From NCBI RefSeq assembly GCF_050947875.1, contig NC_134568.1, forward strand, positions 210,025,845 through 210,089,844: DNA of 64,000 nt. Reading direction: 5' to 3'. The stretch comes from Dermacentor variabilis (lineage: Eukaryota > Arthropoda > Arachnida > Ixodida > Ixodidae). The position numbers were made by a program, and so were the translations under genes. Below the pieces are notes generated by a model. That model did not search any database, was not told where the DNA came from, and saw nothing but the letters and a program-made list of their open reading frames with translations. Numbering within the stretch: the stretch's first letter is position 1; every line of letters begins with the position of its first letter. Shown piece by piece: positions 11,265-21,450 of the stretch.

Positions 11265-12209
11265 CAGTCAAACCTCGATATATTGAACAGCGCGGTGATT
11301 GCGAAATAGTTCGATATAGCCAGAATTCTACATATAAACTCATGTAAGAAACGCATAAAAAACTTGTACAAATCAATCAATGAATCAATCGTGGCACAGT
11401 AAATACTCACTTAAAGCTTTACACAAGGTATTTATTTTTTTGGCTGAAAGTACTGCAGCAGTGTAGCCTGCTGCTTATTGGCAGCCGTGTGCTTAACCAT
11501 GGCGTCGTCATCATAGTCTAAACAATCCACAAGTGATAAGCCGGTGCCTTCTATTGCATCGCAGTAGCAGCATAGAAGGGCCAAAGCAGCCTCAGTTGAA
11601 GTTGGAAGCAGGACAACATCAGCGCTTGCGGGATCAACCTCGGCAGCGCCTTCGTTTGGCCGCTACTTCCACTGCGATGTCCACGCCCGTCATTCGAAGC
11701 ATTTCGAAACACTGTCAGTAACAAAGTATTAAGTGGCGTCTGCCATGGCGTCTATGAATGAGCCCAGTGAATGCGTGCTGTTGTGAACCTTTGTGGAAGC
11801 AAACCGCCATTCCTCGTGAGGCACGGCAGGCTCAGAGTGCGGCACCGAGGAGGAGTCAGTGCGGCAAATACAATGCATCATTGATGTTGTTGAACTAGCC
11901 AAGCTGCCATTTGCATACGCCACTACGTTCAAATGGCGCCCTTGGTGCAATCGATGTGTGCAGCCATAGTGCGCAGCAGTCGGGAATGCCCATCACACCA
12001 CCGCTATCTTTGAGGGTGTTATGGGAAGCTCGCCGCCTGTCAACAAAGGGCACGTAGTCTAGGGTGGTGGAGTTCTATATATCTATTTTATGTCCGACCC
12101 TGTTCGAAATAAAAATTAAAAATACATGTGATTTTTCAGGTGATATAGGAACTGTTCGATATATGCAATAATTTGATATATCCGTGTTCAATATATCAAG
12201 GCTTGACTG
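11265..12209. mobile_element. TA-flanked pogo/Tc1-like MITE (cagtcaaacctcgatatat family)
   Basis: Left terminus cagtcaaacctcgatatatt at 11265 and right terminus ending aatatatcaaggcttgactg at 12209 are inverted copies, each flanked by TA. No transposase is visible. Open frames inside are chance. Related copies lie at 19762-21178 and 39791-40565, with a fragment at about 61845-61904. Confidence 0.88.
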
Positions 12210-12721
12210 TATTATATTTTTATTTTATTTACTCTTATTATTCCATATACATTCTTAACACAGTTGCGCCCTTTGGGCTATATTTGTCCCACAACAATAA
12301 TCATGATCTGCCTTGCTTGCATTTACTTTCTCAAAGATACTGTGCTCACTACTTTCCTGTCGAAAATGCTATGTCACGCTGATGACGCACATGCCGTTCG
12401 TGACTTGGAAGTACCGGGTTTGCAGTGTTAAGCGAAATGCAGGCAAGACAAATGACGATTATTGTTGTGGAACAAGATAAGCCCCAAAGGGTGTAATTTT
12501 TTTTAAGATTGTACATACCCTCAAATACAAAAGCATTGTAGAGGGGAGTGGGTTACAAATATTTGAACAGCAATGGTAAAATTATGGCGTTATACAATAG
12601 GAAGTTAAGTGAAAGCAAAATGATACATACAAAATACTTATCAGAAGGCAAAAAGAACAAGAAAAACATATTCAGGCAGTGATATTCAGGCAGTGAATAA
12701 CGTCTTGTTAGGCGAGTTGGT
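12210..12721. other. Unassigned intron sequence
   Basis: A weak inverted similarity (cctttgggctatatttgtcccacaac near 12260 against gttgtggaacaagataagccc near 12466) suggests a decayed hairpin element, but I could not fix its ends. Confidence 0.4.
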
Positions 12722-12902
12722 CACAATTCATCTTGGGTACTAGGCACGAACACACAAAAGAAACAAGGAGGGAGACGGGACAGAGCGCCACTTACAACTG
12801 TTGTAAGTGGCGCTTACAGCTGTAGTTGTAAATGGTGCTCTGTCCTGTCTCCTTCCTTGTTTCTTGTGTGTGTTCACGCCTAGTGACCAAGATGAATTCT
12901 AC
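12722..12902. repeat. Near-perfect palindrome, Penelope-tail-like
   Basis: Arms of about 80 bases pair around 12806-12812. The left reads attcatcttgggtactaggc and the right is its complement up to gaattctac, with aacaaggagggagacggg opposite cctgtctccttccttgttt. The right arm resembles the end of the Penelope element at 58350-58400 (gctctgtcctgtccc...cttgttcacgc). Confidence 0.8.
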
Positions 12903-13394
12903 TTGCCTCTCTAGCACATGCTGCTGTTGAAAAACAGAAGGCATGTTTGAGCATGCACATTTTTGTTACTGTTATTTGACTTTAGGCACTACAGTGGTTT
13001 GTATTGCAATCAATTTGTGTGGATGAGCTCACGGGGGAAAAAAATGCACGGGTTAAGATGTTGGAATGTAATCCAAAAGCCACTAAATGGGCTTGATGAG
13101 GTCCACAGCCGTGATGAGGACAAGGCAGGGGAGAAATACAGCATACCAATAATAGATCCCTAATAGCTGACAGTTACGTTTCTTGCATGCTTGTAACAAA
13201 TATTGCTAGAACACATATTCAAACTATGGATATGTTTGCTTGATGCTAGGTAAACTACCACACTAATTGTAGTTTTATGGTGCTTCAATTATGTGAGCAA
13301 GTGGATTTGTACACTCATGTTTGTCTTTCGTCCTTGTGAATATGCTTAGAGCTAGGTTTTGATGTTCTTGCTTTCTCATTTAAATTATTTGCAG

Positions 13395-13514
13395 GCAAAG
13401 AAAGTGTTGGCCCAAGTCATTGTCGCTCTGGCGCACCATGGTTACCTTGATGCAAACGGTGGTCACTCCATGGTTGAATTTCTTGTTCGGCAGTGTGCTC
13501 TTCCGGATGATACA
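13395..13514 (+). CDS. MROH1: MROH1-like exon (AHHGYL segment)
   Basis: First confident exon of the HEAT-repeat gene. It encodes 40 residues, AKKVLAQVIVALAHHGYLDA then NGGHSMVEFLVRQCALPDDT, in phase 0 at both ends. The acceptor is the AG at 13393-13394 (ttatttgcag) and the donor is GTAAGC at 13515. The pattern, a hydrophobic helix, AHHGYL, GG, then a Val-rich helix and a QCALP turn, is the one I know from vertebrate MROH1. Proteins of this family are large stacks of HEAT alpha-hairpins with poorly defined function. The next exon continues directly with AKRPTDFDYV, so the spliced frame stays open. Confidence 0.9.
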
Positions 13515-13884
13515 GTAAGCTTTATGTGCTCATACCAACATCTGGTTACTTTGCATAGCAGCCCTTTCTATGTACATGCTTAGTCAAAAAAACTTATGGC
13601 CGCTATGAACGGCTGGGGAGCGGCTGCTCCCCGCTATCGTGGCGCTGCTACTGTCTGCGCGCACCGCCGATCGCTTGCACCCAGGATAAAGAGGGCGAGG
13701 GAAGCATCTATCTTACTCTGAAGCATCCTTTGATTACAGCGCTCGTGAAAAAAAAACTAGTGCGCCGTTCGTTCTGCTAGCTGCCAGCTCATCTTGCGGC
13801 CGCCTCGTGCGAGTGGATTCGGTGACCTTGGTGAAACTGCCCAGTTTCCATGCAGCGCAGTGTAGTATAAAAATTATCCTAATC

Positions 13885-15583
13885 CAGGATGTCTACCAAC
13901 CGCAAAAACTGGGAATTCTCAGGGATTTTGAATAGTCTGGAAAAACGCGGGAAAATTCAGGAAATTTGTGCTTCAGTCGGGGAAAATCAGCTGTCATTTT
14001 ATTGAAAGGGAACGAAAGTCTCCCTACTGCTGGCTCGAGTAAAATAAAGGAATCGTAACGAATTGTCTTTGACGCCGTGTCGTCGGCTGGAGGAGTTGCC
14101 AGTGTACAGTCAACGACCGATTTTCCGGATGCCCGATTTTTGCGAAATGCCCGATAACGTGGTTGGCTTCGCGGCACCATCACGTGCCCCGTAGAGTCAA
14201 CGTGTAAGAACGTCTGTAATTTCAGACGTAAGAACCCTTCGCTGTCTGATTTTCCGGACTTCTTGCCGCGACCGCAGGTCCGAAACGGCGATAATCAAAG
14301 CTAATACCGCCGTTTTGATTATCTCGCCGCCTCGAACCAGCGCTCTCGTACGCAGATCCGCTGGCAGCCGTAGCCACCACCGCGGCAACGCTAGGCTTAG
14401 CTGCTTCGACAATCGCTAGTAAGGTTTTTGCCGTTCGGTGCCGTGTGTTTCATTGAAAGAATTCACCGCTGTCAGTAAATGCACCGGCTCCGCCTCTGTA
14501 ATCCTCGCGATTGGCTTCGAAGCTTAAAAAGCATGACGCGATGCATAATTCCGATTCCCGAAAGGCAGCTTCGCCTCAGTACAGGAATGTTACGCGGTGA
14601 AGCGTACGCGAAGTATTGTGGTGAAGCTTAAGCGTGGAAAGGGGCAATTGTCACGGGGCACTGTACGTATTTCATAATTATACACACGTGCTCCTGTCAC
14701 AGTACGAGCACCAATATACCTAATAAATGTACTGGCAGATCTTCAGAGCTTTTCCTGATGTGCCTGTGAGGATTCGAGCCTAAAGGGCAGTAAAAGTCAT
14801 GCATTTATTTTTTCGGCTTGCCCGATTTGATTTTTTGGACGTTTTCGTGGTTTCTAGGGAGTACGAAAAATAGGACGTTGACTGTACAACTGACCAAGAG
14901 CATGCTTCAAATGTTCTGTGGGGCGAACGCGCGGCGGAACGACAACAAGAACAGAAATGACCATCCCATTGAGGAATGATCGGGAAAGGAACTGTGCCGC
15001 CTCTTCTTTGAAGGAGCTTGAGCTCAGAAAGCAAAGTGTCGGCTGACACAAAGATGCAGGTGACCCTCATCCAAACCAAAATAATCTCTTGAAAGCAGTG
15101 AAACACAAAACGGAGGCATTGTGCGTGGGCTAAGAGTAATAGAGGAGAGTTGAGGTTGACTTTTCAACTGCTGAGAAAATCTCACTTGTGACAAAGTTCG
15201 GGCCTGATACCTATGATCTTGCTAGCACGTGATAGAAATAGCTCATTTTCGAAAATATTTGCTTCTGTATGCATCTCTTTTTATTCGTATTTGAATATGT
15301 TTGACTCAATTTATAATGGGCTTTATCGAATATATTTTATATGCTGTGAATTTTACTATCCCTTACCTTCAGTTTTCTATTTTGAATAAAATAAACACTA
15401 CTCCTTACTATTAAAACTGGATTAAGTTGTTTTTTCTTTATTTTTTTAAAGTGCTTACTTGAGAGTAACAGCATCAGGTGATCTGGTGTCAGCCTGTCTT
15501 GACATAGAATAAAGTTTGGTGTTGCTCAAGGAAAACCTGGAAAACTTGGGGGATTTGAAAATATCAACTTGGTAGACACCCTG
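13885..15583. mobile_element. Middle element of the nest (caggatgtctaccaa ends)
   Basis: It begins caggatgtctaccaacc at 13885 and ends ttggtagacaccctg at 15583, an inverted pair. Its right 360 bases match the copy at the window start (up to 711). It is interrupted by the element 14107-14884. No transposase is recognisable; the superfamily is open. Confidence 0.75.
14107..14884. mobile_element. Inner TA-flanked element of the nest
   Basis: Left terminus cagtcaacgaccgattttcc at 14107, right terminus aataggacgttgactg ending at 14884, flanked by TA on both sides. A second copy at 45962-46680 shares most of the length: ggtccgaaacgg, cgcctcgaacc, ggggcaatt, and cacggggcactgta blocks. The two copies identify both ends independently. 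Pogo/Tc1-like by TA and CAGT termini. Confidence 0.88.
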
Positions 15584-16800
15584 TGATCATCGAAATTTCC
15601 TATTACAATTTTATCCTACACATTCAAAGGCAGGAGTCTTTGCATTATGCTTTTAGATATACATTTTGAATGTATTTCTCAGTGCGATGAAAACAAAAGA
15701 AAAAATATAAACCTGACATCTCTGTGTGCCATCTAGCGTTGTACCAGGTTACATTGTAATATACTGGCAATTCACTCATCATTCATTTAAAAAGGGCCAG
15801 AAGCAGTAATTTTGACTACAAAGGCTCTCTTCAGAAAGGGCCTGTAACCACCGTTACAATATTTCAAATACGTAGACCGCACTTCTCCACTTAGAAACAA
15901 CCACACGATTTTGTTCAATGTTGAAGTTCTTTAAATAAACCCACAGTAAGATTATGAAAACTTTTCAGAACAAAAAGATGTTTACCCTGCCTGAGTAGCC
16001 AATTAAGTTAAACCCATTTCCTCAGCATTTTGGAAGGTGCCCACTACCTGGCCTTTTTTGCTGTCTTTGTGCATACTGCCTCATTGTCGTTAGGGCCCAC
16101 TTTTAAGCACACATGAGGCCAGTGCAAGTTTATCCCATTTCCATTGGGCGCCATGTGTTTGAATCGCGTAGACCATGGTTATAACTTTCTCGCACAGTGA
16201 AGGTGTCACGCCAGCGGTGCTGTCGCTGTCATGGGTTCACTGGAAGAAGTATTTTTGGATATAGCGTACTAGGCGTCATTTGTCTCCATGAGAAAGGGCT
16301 TCACAGGTAGTTTTTTAAAAAATGGGTTATACCTAGCATCCTTTCAACCAAATTAGAGACCTTGGCTAGTTTACAGTCAAACACAAGGGCAAGCTGCAGT
16401 TGTTTGGGGCAATCACATACAAACCACACTTAATGCCTTGAAGGCATGCTCCCCCCTGTGATTTCGTTGAGAGATGCAGGTGACACTCTGAAGCTTATGC
16501 TTTCTTGATTAATTTGCTACTTGTGACATTCATGATGACAAATACAAGGTACCATTGTGACACATTATTTAATATAGCATTCAGCTGCTGAAGTCGGATC
16601 TTAGCTACGATCCTTGCAAAGTGCCCGTGTTCGTGCATGCACAGGACTATTCATAGCGTTGTCCCTTTAATTTGGTCCCGAAAAAAATTAACTGATTATT
16701 ACAATACTCGGAATTGCGAAATTTGAATGTATCGTGTTTTGCAGCGGCCACCAGAGACTTCCGCCCACTCATCGAGCATACGCTGCAAACGGCATGTTGG
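15584..16800. other. Interior of the outer nest element, unassigned
   Basis: No coding frame with family motifs. This is presumably the right interior of the 13584-17016 element. Confidence 0.5.
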
Positions 16801-17109
16801 GTGGCTTCCACTTCGCCACCACTGCGTTTGCGCCGCGCGTGCCACACTAGTTTTTCACAAGTGCTTTATCAAAGGGTGCTTGAGAGTAGAGACATGCTTC
16901 CTTCGTCCTCTTTATCCTTGGTGCAAGTGAGTGGCGGTGAGCGCCAACGGTGGCAGTGCCATGATAGTGGAGCGCAGCCGCTCCCTGGCCGTTCATAGCG
17001 GCCTTAAGTTTTTTGATGAAGACTGTACATGGCAGTGCTTATGTATCCTGACTGAAACGAGCGGCTGTTTCCAAGCTTGTAATGTACCTTATGTTTGTTT
17101 TCTTCGAAG

Positions 17110-17214
17110 GCCAAGCGTCCCACCGACTTTGACTATGTGAGCAATGAGGCCCTGCGTACAATGTGCGAAAATGTTTTACAGCTTCTAACAACCACCGTGG
17201 ATGACATTGACAAG
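17110..17214 (+). CDS. MROH1: MROH1-like exon
   Basis: Phase 0 exon of 35 codons beginning AKRPTDFDYVSNEALRTMCE and ending VLQLLTTTVDDIDK. The acceptor follows tttgttttcttcgaag (AG 17108-17109) and the donor is GTAGAT at 17215. It lies just right of the nested transposon block 13584-17016, which fills most of the preceding 3.6 kb intron. The sequence fits one HEAT helix pair: a polar linker followed by a leucine-rich helix ending in a TTVD turn that corresponds to the STTVD segment of MROH1. Confidence 0.9.
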
Positions 17215-17294
17215 GTAGATGAATTTTATATGCCTAATCGCTGAGTTGCTCATATTTTGTTGTTCTACTGTGTTTATTTGCTTTTTGATTTCAG

Positions 17295-17436
17295 ATTATG
17301 TGGCCTTCCTTATTTGAGTACTTGTTGTGTGAAGAGTTGACCCCGGCTGTAGGAATTCTTTGCAAGTGCCTTGCTAATTTTGCTTCGAAGAAGCGGGATG
17401 CAGGTTACCCTATCGAGATCAACTATGAGAAACATA
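17295..17436 (+). CDS. MROH1: MROH1-like exon
   Basis: This exon is separated from the previous one by an 80-base intron, the shortest in the window. It starts in phase 0 with IMWPSLFEYLLCEELTPAVG and continues ILCKCLANFASKKRDAGYPI and EINYEKH, then leaves one base for the next exon (142 bp in all). The acceptor is ttgatttcag (AG 17293-17294) and the donor is GTGAGC at 17437. The WP..FEYL followed by LTP..G.LC..L..AS..R arrangement is the canonical MROH1 segment VLWPYLL...LTP. Confidence 0.92.
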
Positions 17437-18111
17437 GTGAGCAAGTTTTATTTGCTTTTCAAGTTCACAAAGTTTAACCTGCAGTGGGATAATGAAACTC
17501 TCTTTCAGTTCTACTCTTCATCATTCCTCACTGGATTTCACACTGCTGTGATGCCGCAATTGCTAGTATTGGTTACTTTATGCATTAGTGAATAAGAAGG
17601 AAATAGAATAAAAGGGAAAAAAATACGATGTCATCTAGCCCCTGCTTTCTCTTTTATTTTAGACTCTCCCTTTTTCTCAGGTTCAACACTTCGACCTATC
17701 CGTGTTCTTCAGAATTATCCACTATGGCGGTTAAGAACTTACTGCACCCTGCTGCTATCCAGGGTGCTCCACTGTGGCATCTTTCATAGCTTCACCATTC
17801 AAAATTATCGAAACTTCTATCCTCAGTTAAAATTTACATCATAAAGTCTTTAGAAAGAGCAAAATTTTCATTACCAATGTTGGTGCTCAAAACATTTAGT
17901 GCACTGGTTCTTGTGGCATCCTAACAGGTAATGTTGGAAATGTCTAAAATTTGCTTTAAACTGCATTAATTCTTGAGAGTTCTTGGAGCTAATGTCTCCT
18001 GGCTGACATTCCAGATGATTTCTTATCGTAAAAAAACTAAGTGCGTATGTTTATCCCATTGCCAAGAAAGCTTATATATCTGCCCAAGTTGGCAACATTT
18101 TCTTGAAGGGT
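17437..18111. other. Intron sequence without recognised features
   Basis: A frame at 17371-17595 overruns the exon and is not coding. Nothing else seen. Confidence 0.5.
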
Positions 18112-18222
18112 TAACAGCGCACATGGACAGTGACAAAGAGGAGAACAATAGGACATATAGAGCTGATTAGCACTGTGTCCTGTTGTTCATTCCTCTGTCA
18201 CCGTCCATGTGCACTGTTAACA
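18112..18222. repeat. Palindrome, Penelope-tail-like
   Basis: gttaacagcgcacatggaca at about 18112 pairs with tgtccatgtgcactgttaac-like sequence ending at about 18222 (actual right arm ccgtccatgtgcactgttaac). The arms also pair through gacaaagaggagaacaatagga and its complement. The loop is about 18 bases. It lies about 100 bases before an MROH1 exon. Confidence 0.75.
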
Positions 18223-18326
18223 AATCCTTTAAAATGCTTTACCAACTAGTCCACCAAGCCATCCTTGTGAACATTTTCTTGTTTTTGTGGAAACTGGGTG
18301 TATTCTTTTTCTTCTCTGCTGTGCAG

Positions 18327-18509
18327 CAAATGTACCCAAGCCACAAGCCTTGCTGGCACGATTGCTGGTTGTTCTGGGCTCTCCTTTGATGCACCATAAC
18401 CGAGGAGTCCATGTCCTACGCCTGTTGCGTTGTTTGCCTGCACTCATACACCGTAACCTTGTAGCCCTCTGGGACACTGTTCTACCCCAGATGACTTCTC
18501 AGTTGCAGT
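18327..18509 (+). CDS. MROH1: MROH1-like exon
   Basis: The two first bases complete a codon left by the previous exon. The frame then reads NVPKPQALLARLLVVLGSPL, MHHNRGVHVLRLLRCLPALI and HRNLVALWDTVLPQMTSQLQ, leaving one base over. Acceptor: cttctctgctgtgcag (AG 18325-18326). Donor: GTAAGT at 18510, a perfect consensus. The LLVV...SP....G...LRLL..L.P.IH...LW...VP pattern matches the corresponding block of MROH1. Antisense open frames over this segment are shadows of the exon. Confidence 0.93.
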
Positions 18510-19459
18510 GTAAGTAACTCTGTCTTGGTTGAAAGTTACACCACTGGTATGCAGGAGAATTGGGCTGGGCTGGTGGATGACTGATCATTTTTTTTAATTT
18601 CTTTTCTCTGAAAAAAAAAAATGCAACTGATTAGCACAGAAAATGAACTCTTAGTTTGCACTTCATTATTTCTCCGTACTTGAGCACCAGTGACATGGAA
18701 TTCGAGGATGGCATTGCCCCTTGTCTCTCGATTTAATATAATTTTCTGGCATGTCAAATCTCTGCACTCAGTAACAGTTACTTGTATATTCCGAAACTCT
18801 GTTGTCGCAGGACAGGGGTAATTGGAAATCGCAGGGAGAGCCATTCGTCCTGCACTGGACATAAAACAGGCTGATGATGATTATGATGATGACATGGGAC
18901 TTTATGAAACCTCTTGACACTGGTGAAGTACATGGTACTGAAACCAGGCAGTTGCCAAGACATATGCTTGGCATTAGTGGTAGCTGAGTCATTGTGCTCT
19001 GCTGAGACCACTAGCCAGAAAGATGAGTAGGGGGAGCGGCCAGGGCAAAAGCCCAGCACTGGAAAGCAACTGTGGCTGGAGTAGCTTCAATGGATGGTGT
19101 TGCAGACAGCACAGGCCTCTTTTTCATGCTTCTTCACATCACAGGGAAGCTCTTTAGCATTATTCAGGAGTTTCCAGGAGTTATTCCTGTGGCACTGTAT
19201 TTCTCAGTGTTTTCCGGAAGTACTTGAATGTAAAGTCACTTGGCTTCACTAAATGTATCCAGGAGTTGGGGGCTCAAAACTGTTGTTTGCAATAATCGAG
19301 TTCAGGAAATCAGAGGCTCCATAGTCGTGCAATTTATTTCTTAAAGTGGCAACAAAATCCTCATTTGTATTACAAAATCTTTATGGTTTTCTTCAATTTT
19401 TAAGATGTGAGCAGTGCCAGGTCTAACTACTGACTGCGTTTTGTGACACTTGTGTCCAG
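18510..19459. other. Intron sequence without recognised features
   Basis: It contains a short GAT-rich tract (18871-18893). Open frames on the - strand lack any motif or splice support. Confidence 0.5.
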
Positions 19460-19629
19460 GTGCACTTGACAACCCAGAAAATGGTCTGGACAGGGAGGCT
19501 TGGCGAGAGCAGATATTGGACCTGACCCAAAGATGTTTTGTGGAAGTGGACAAAGAAGAATGGACTCTGTCATTGGGAAAGGCTATGCAGGCCCAACTTA
19601 GCCTGTATGGTGCATACCCGGATGACAAG
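19460..19629 (+). CDS. MROH1: MROH1-like exon
   Basis: Two bases complete the split codon, then 56 codons run ALDNPENGLDREAWREQILD, LTQRCFVEVDKEEWTLSLGK and AMQAQLSLYGAYPDDK, ending in phase 0. The acceptor is tgacacttgtgtccag (AG 19458-19459) and the donor is GTCAGT at 19630. The acidic, charged stretch with two tryptophans corresponds to the EEW..KL...F..DTL.....W...LS..L block of MROH1. An 8 kb intron follows, holding a TA-flanked element, a SINE, and pogo-type relics. Confidence 0.91.
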
Positions 19630-19761
19630 GTCAGTGTAGAAAGTATGAGATATGCAAAATGTGCCTATACATTCCAAACATGCCCAAGTTACTTCTTCCG
19701 TCATTTATGTGATTTCTCTCGCATAATGCAAGTAGTTATTTGCAAGGAAAGTTAGCATATA

Positions 19762-21178
19762 CAGTTGATCCCGATTATATTGAACTCTGATATATCGAAC
19801 TATTGCCTATATTGAACTGTGGTAACATCCCCTTGGAAATCCCTTGTAAAAGTATAGCACTGTACTATGTGCATGTCAAACGGCCGTTCACTGCCAAATT
19901 CGATGTATTGAACGCTGTAACATCTTAGGCCCTTGCAAGTGTGCTGCTTCTAACAGTACCGTCATCACTTCTTGCTTTATCGTAAATATTCATGCCAACG
20001 AAATGGCACTGTTTTGGCAGATGCTGTCAAACGAATTATTCAATCTGAAGGGCATCAGCAAAAATGAGCAGGGTGTGTATCTCAAAGTGTGGATGGCTCT
20101 TGCAGTAAGTGCCTTATTTGCACTCCATAATGGCAAACTTGTGTTAGTGAACTTCACCACTACACAGCTGTGTATTGAGGTGAAGCATACTAATAGCGGA
20201 AAGATTGTCGTGCAGTGAATGTTACTACTTGCAGCCATTCGTTATTGGAAAGGGGATTGCCCCGATGCTTCAAGAACGCAAAAGGCCTCCCAGTCCCGTA
20301 CATGAATTCGCCAAGAATGCATGGATGGCACTCTATCTTTTCACTTAGTGGCTCAGGGCATAGGATGCCAAACTGGAGATGTCTCCACTGCTGGGTCCGT
20401 TTTGTAAATTTTCCGCTAATGGCATTTTCGGATTCCACAAGTGACCGAAACGAAACTCATCCCAACCCCCCCTTTGTCTGATTTTTACATTACAGCGTGA
20501 ATTTAACAGAACCACCACGCACCACATCCGTCCTTTGCGAAAAGACTATCACAGAGTGGTGCACAAGACTCTGCGATTCGTTGACCCACAATCCATGCTG
20601 AACATGTTTCATTCGTATTTGTAGGGACACATCAGTGGGAATGGACTCGGGTGTTCTGCAGGTGCTAAAAGCTACTTTCGAATCAAACAGCGTCTGCCTG
20701 GCTGACTCATTGCCAACGTATGATGATCGGTCGTTTAAAGAGTGTATTGTAACGGACATGTGGCAGGACACGTCCATGCGCACTTCGCAGTACAGGTGCG
20801 CTGATCACTGTGCCCATTTCTACCTTATCCCGAATAAAACTGCACAACCAGCACTTCGCCACGCACAAGGGGCATTGTGGTCTCACATTCAGGCAATCTG
20901 GGCTTTTAGGGTTAGCGTTACAAGTTTATCAAAGAATATTTTGCAGTGCAATTGACTTAAAAGATTCATCTGCAAGAAAAAAAAAAAGGAAATCAAACTT
21001 TTGTGTGTTGATGTGGCCTTGCAAAACCAAATAAACACTTTTCATCATCCTGGGAAACTGTCCAAGATGTGGGGAGTTTTCAGATAAGCTTCAGATAGGC
21101 ATATTTTATATTTCAAGTGATCTATATGTCGAATTATTTCGCAATCCCCTTCAAGTTAGATATATCTGATATCGACTG
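19762..21178. mobile_element. TA-flanked pogo/Tc1-like element, longer copy
   Basis: Left terminus cagttgatcccgattatatt at 19762 and right terminus agatatatctgatatcgactg at 21178, both with TA. Internal subterminal repeats of ATATATCGAAC type match the 11265 and 39791 copies, and the block ctgttttggcagatgctgtcaa is shared with 39791-40565. Several open frames of 70-106 codons are present but have no transposase motifs. The inner part may be another insertion. Confidence 0.8.
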
Positions 21179-21230
21179 TAGCACTTGAAAATAGCATGAA
21201 GCTACTAAGGAACCCAATACATGATTCTCA

Positions 21231-21450
21231 CCTGCCGTGGTTGCTTAGTGGTTTTGGTGTAGGGCTGCTATGCACGAGGTCACGATGGCTGCATTTGTTT
21301 GGGGCGAAATGCGAAAATACCCCTATACTTAGATTTAGGTGCACGTTAAAGAACTGCGGGTGGTCCAAATTGTTCCAGGGCCCCTACTACGGTGGGCCTC
21401 ATAATGAGATCATCGTTTTGGCATGTAAAACCCTATAATCTAATTTTTAT
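21231..21450 (+). mobile_element. tRNA-derived SINE copy (tick type)
   Basis: A box-like gcttagtggttttggtgt, followed by gcgaaatgcgaaaatacccc, gatttaggtgcacgttaaaga, gtggtccaaattgttccaggg, ggtgggcctcataatgagat and a final ttttggcatgtaaaaccct. The same body occurs at 51204-51427 and 62300-62523, and a 5' fragment at about 58672-58762. The B box is damaged in this copy. The order (tRNA head, conserved body, AT-rich tail) is that of a Pol III SINE; similar elements in ticks have been called Ruka, which I offer as a guess. Confidence 0.8.

Larger units (their letters stand above)
13584..17016. mobile_element. Outer TIR element of a three-level nest
   Basis: The left end tcaaaaaaacttatggccgc at 13584 and right end gcggccttaagttttttga at 17016 are inverted, and pairing extends about 190 bases (13584-13775 and 16830-17016). 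Shared blocks include gctatgaacgg, gagcggctg, ggataaagag and cttgtgaaaaactagtg. The element sits between two confident MROH1 exons and ends about 95 bases before the next. Inside it lies the element 13885-15583. No transposase recognised. Confidence 0.8.

Noticed and set aside
20003..20955. Overlapping + strand frames of 71-106 codons within 19762-21178
   Set aside because: No transposase motif, not conserved in the related copy at 39791-40565.
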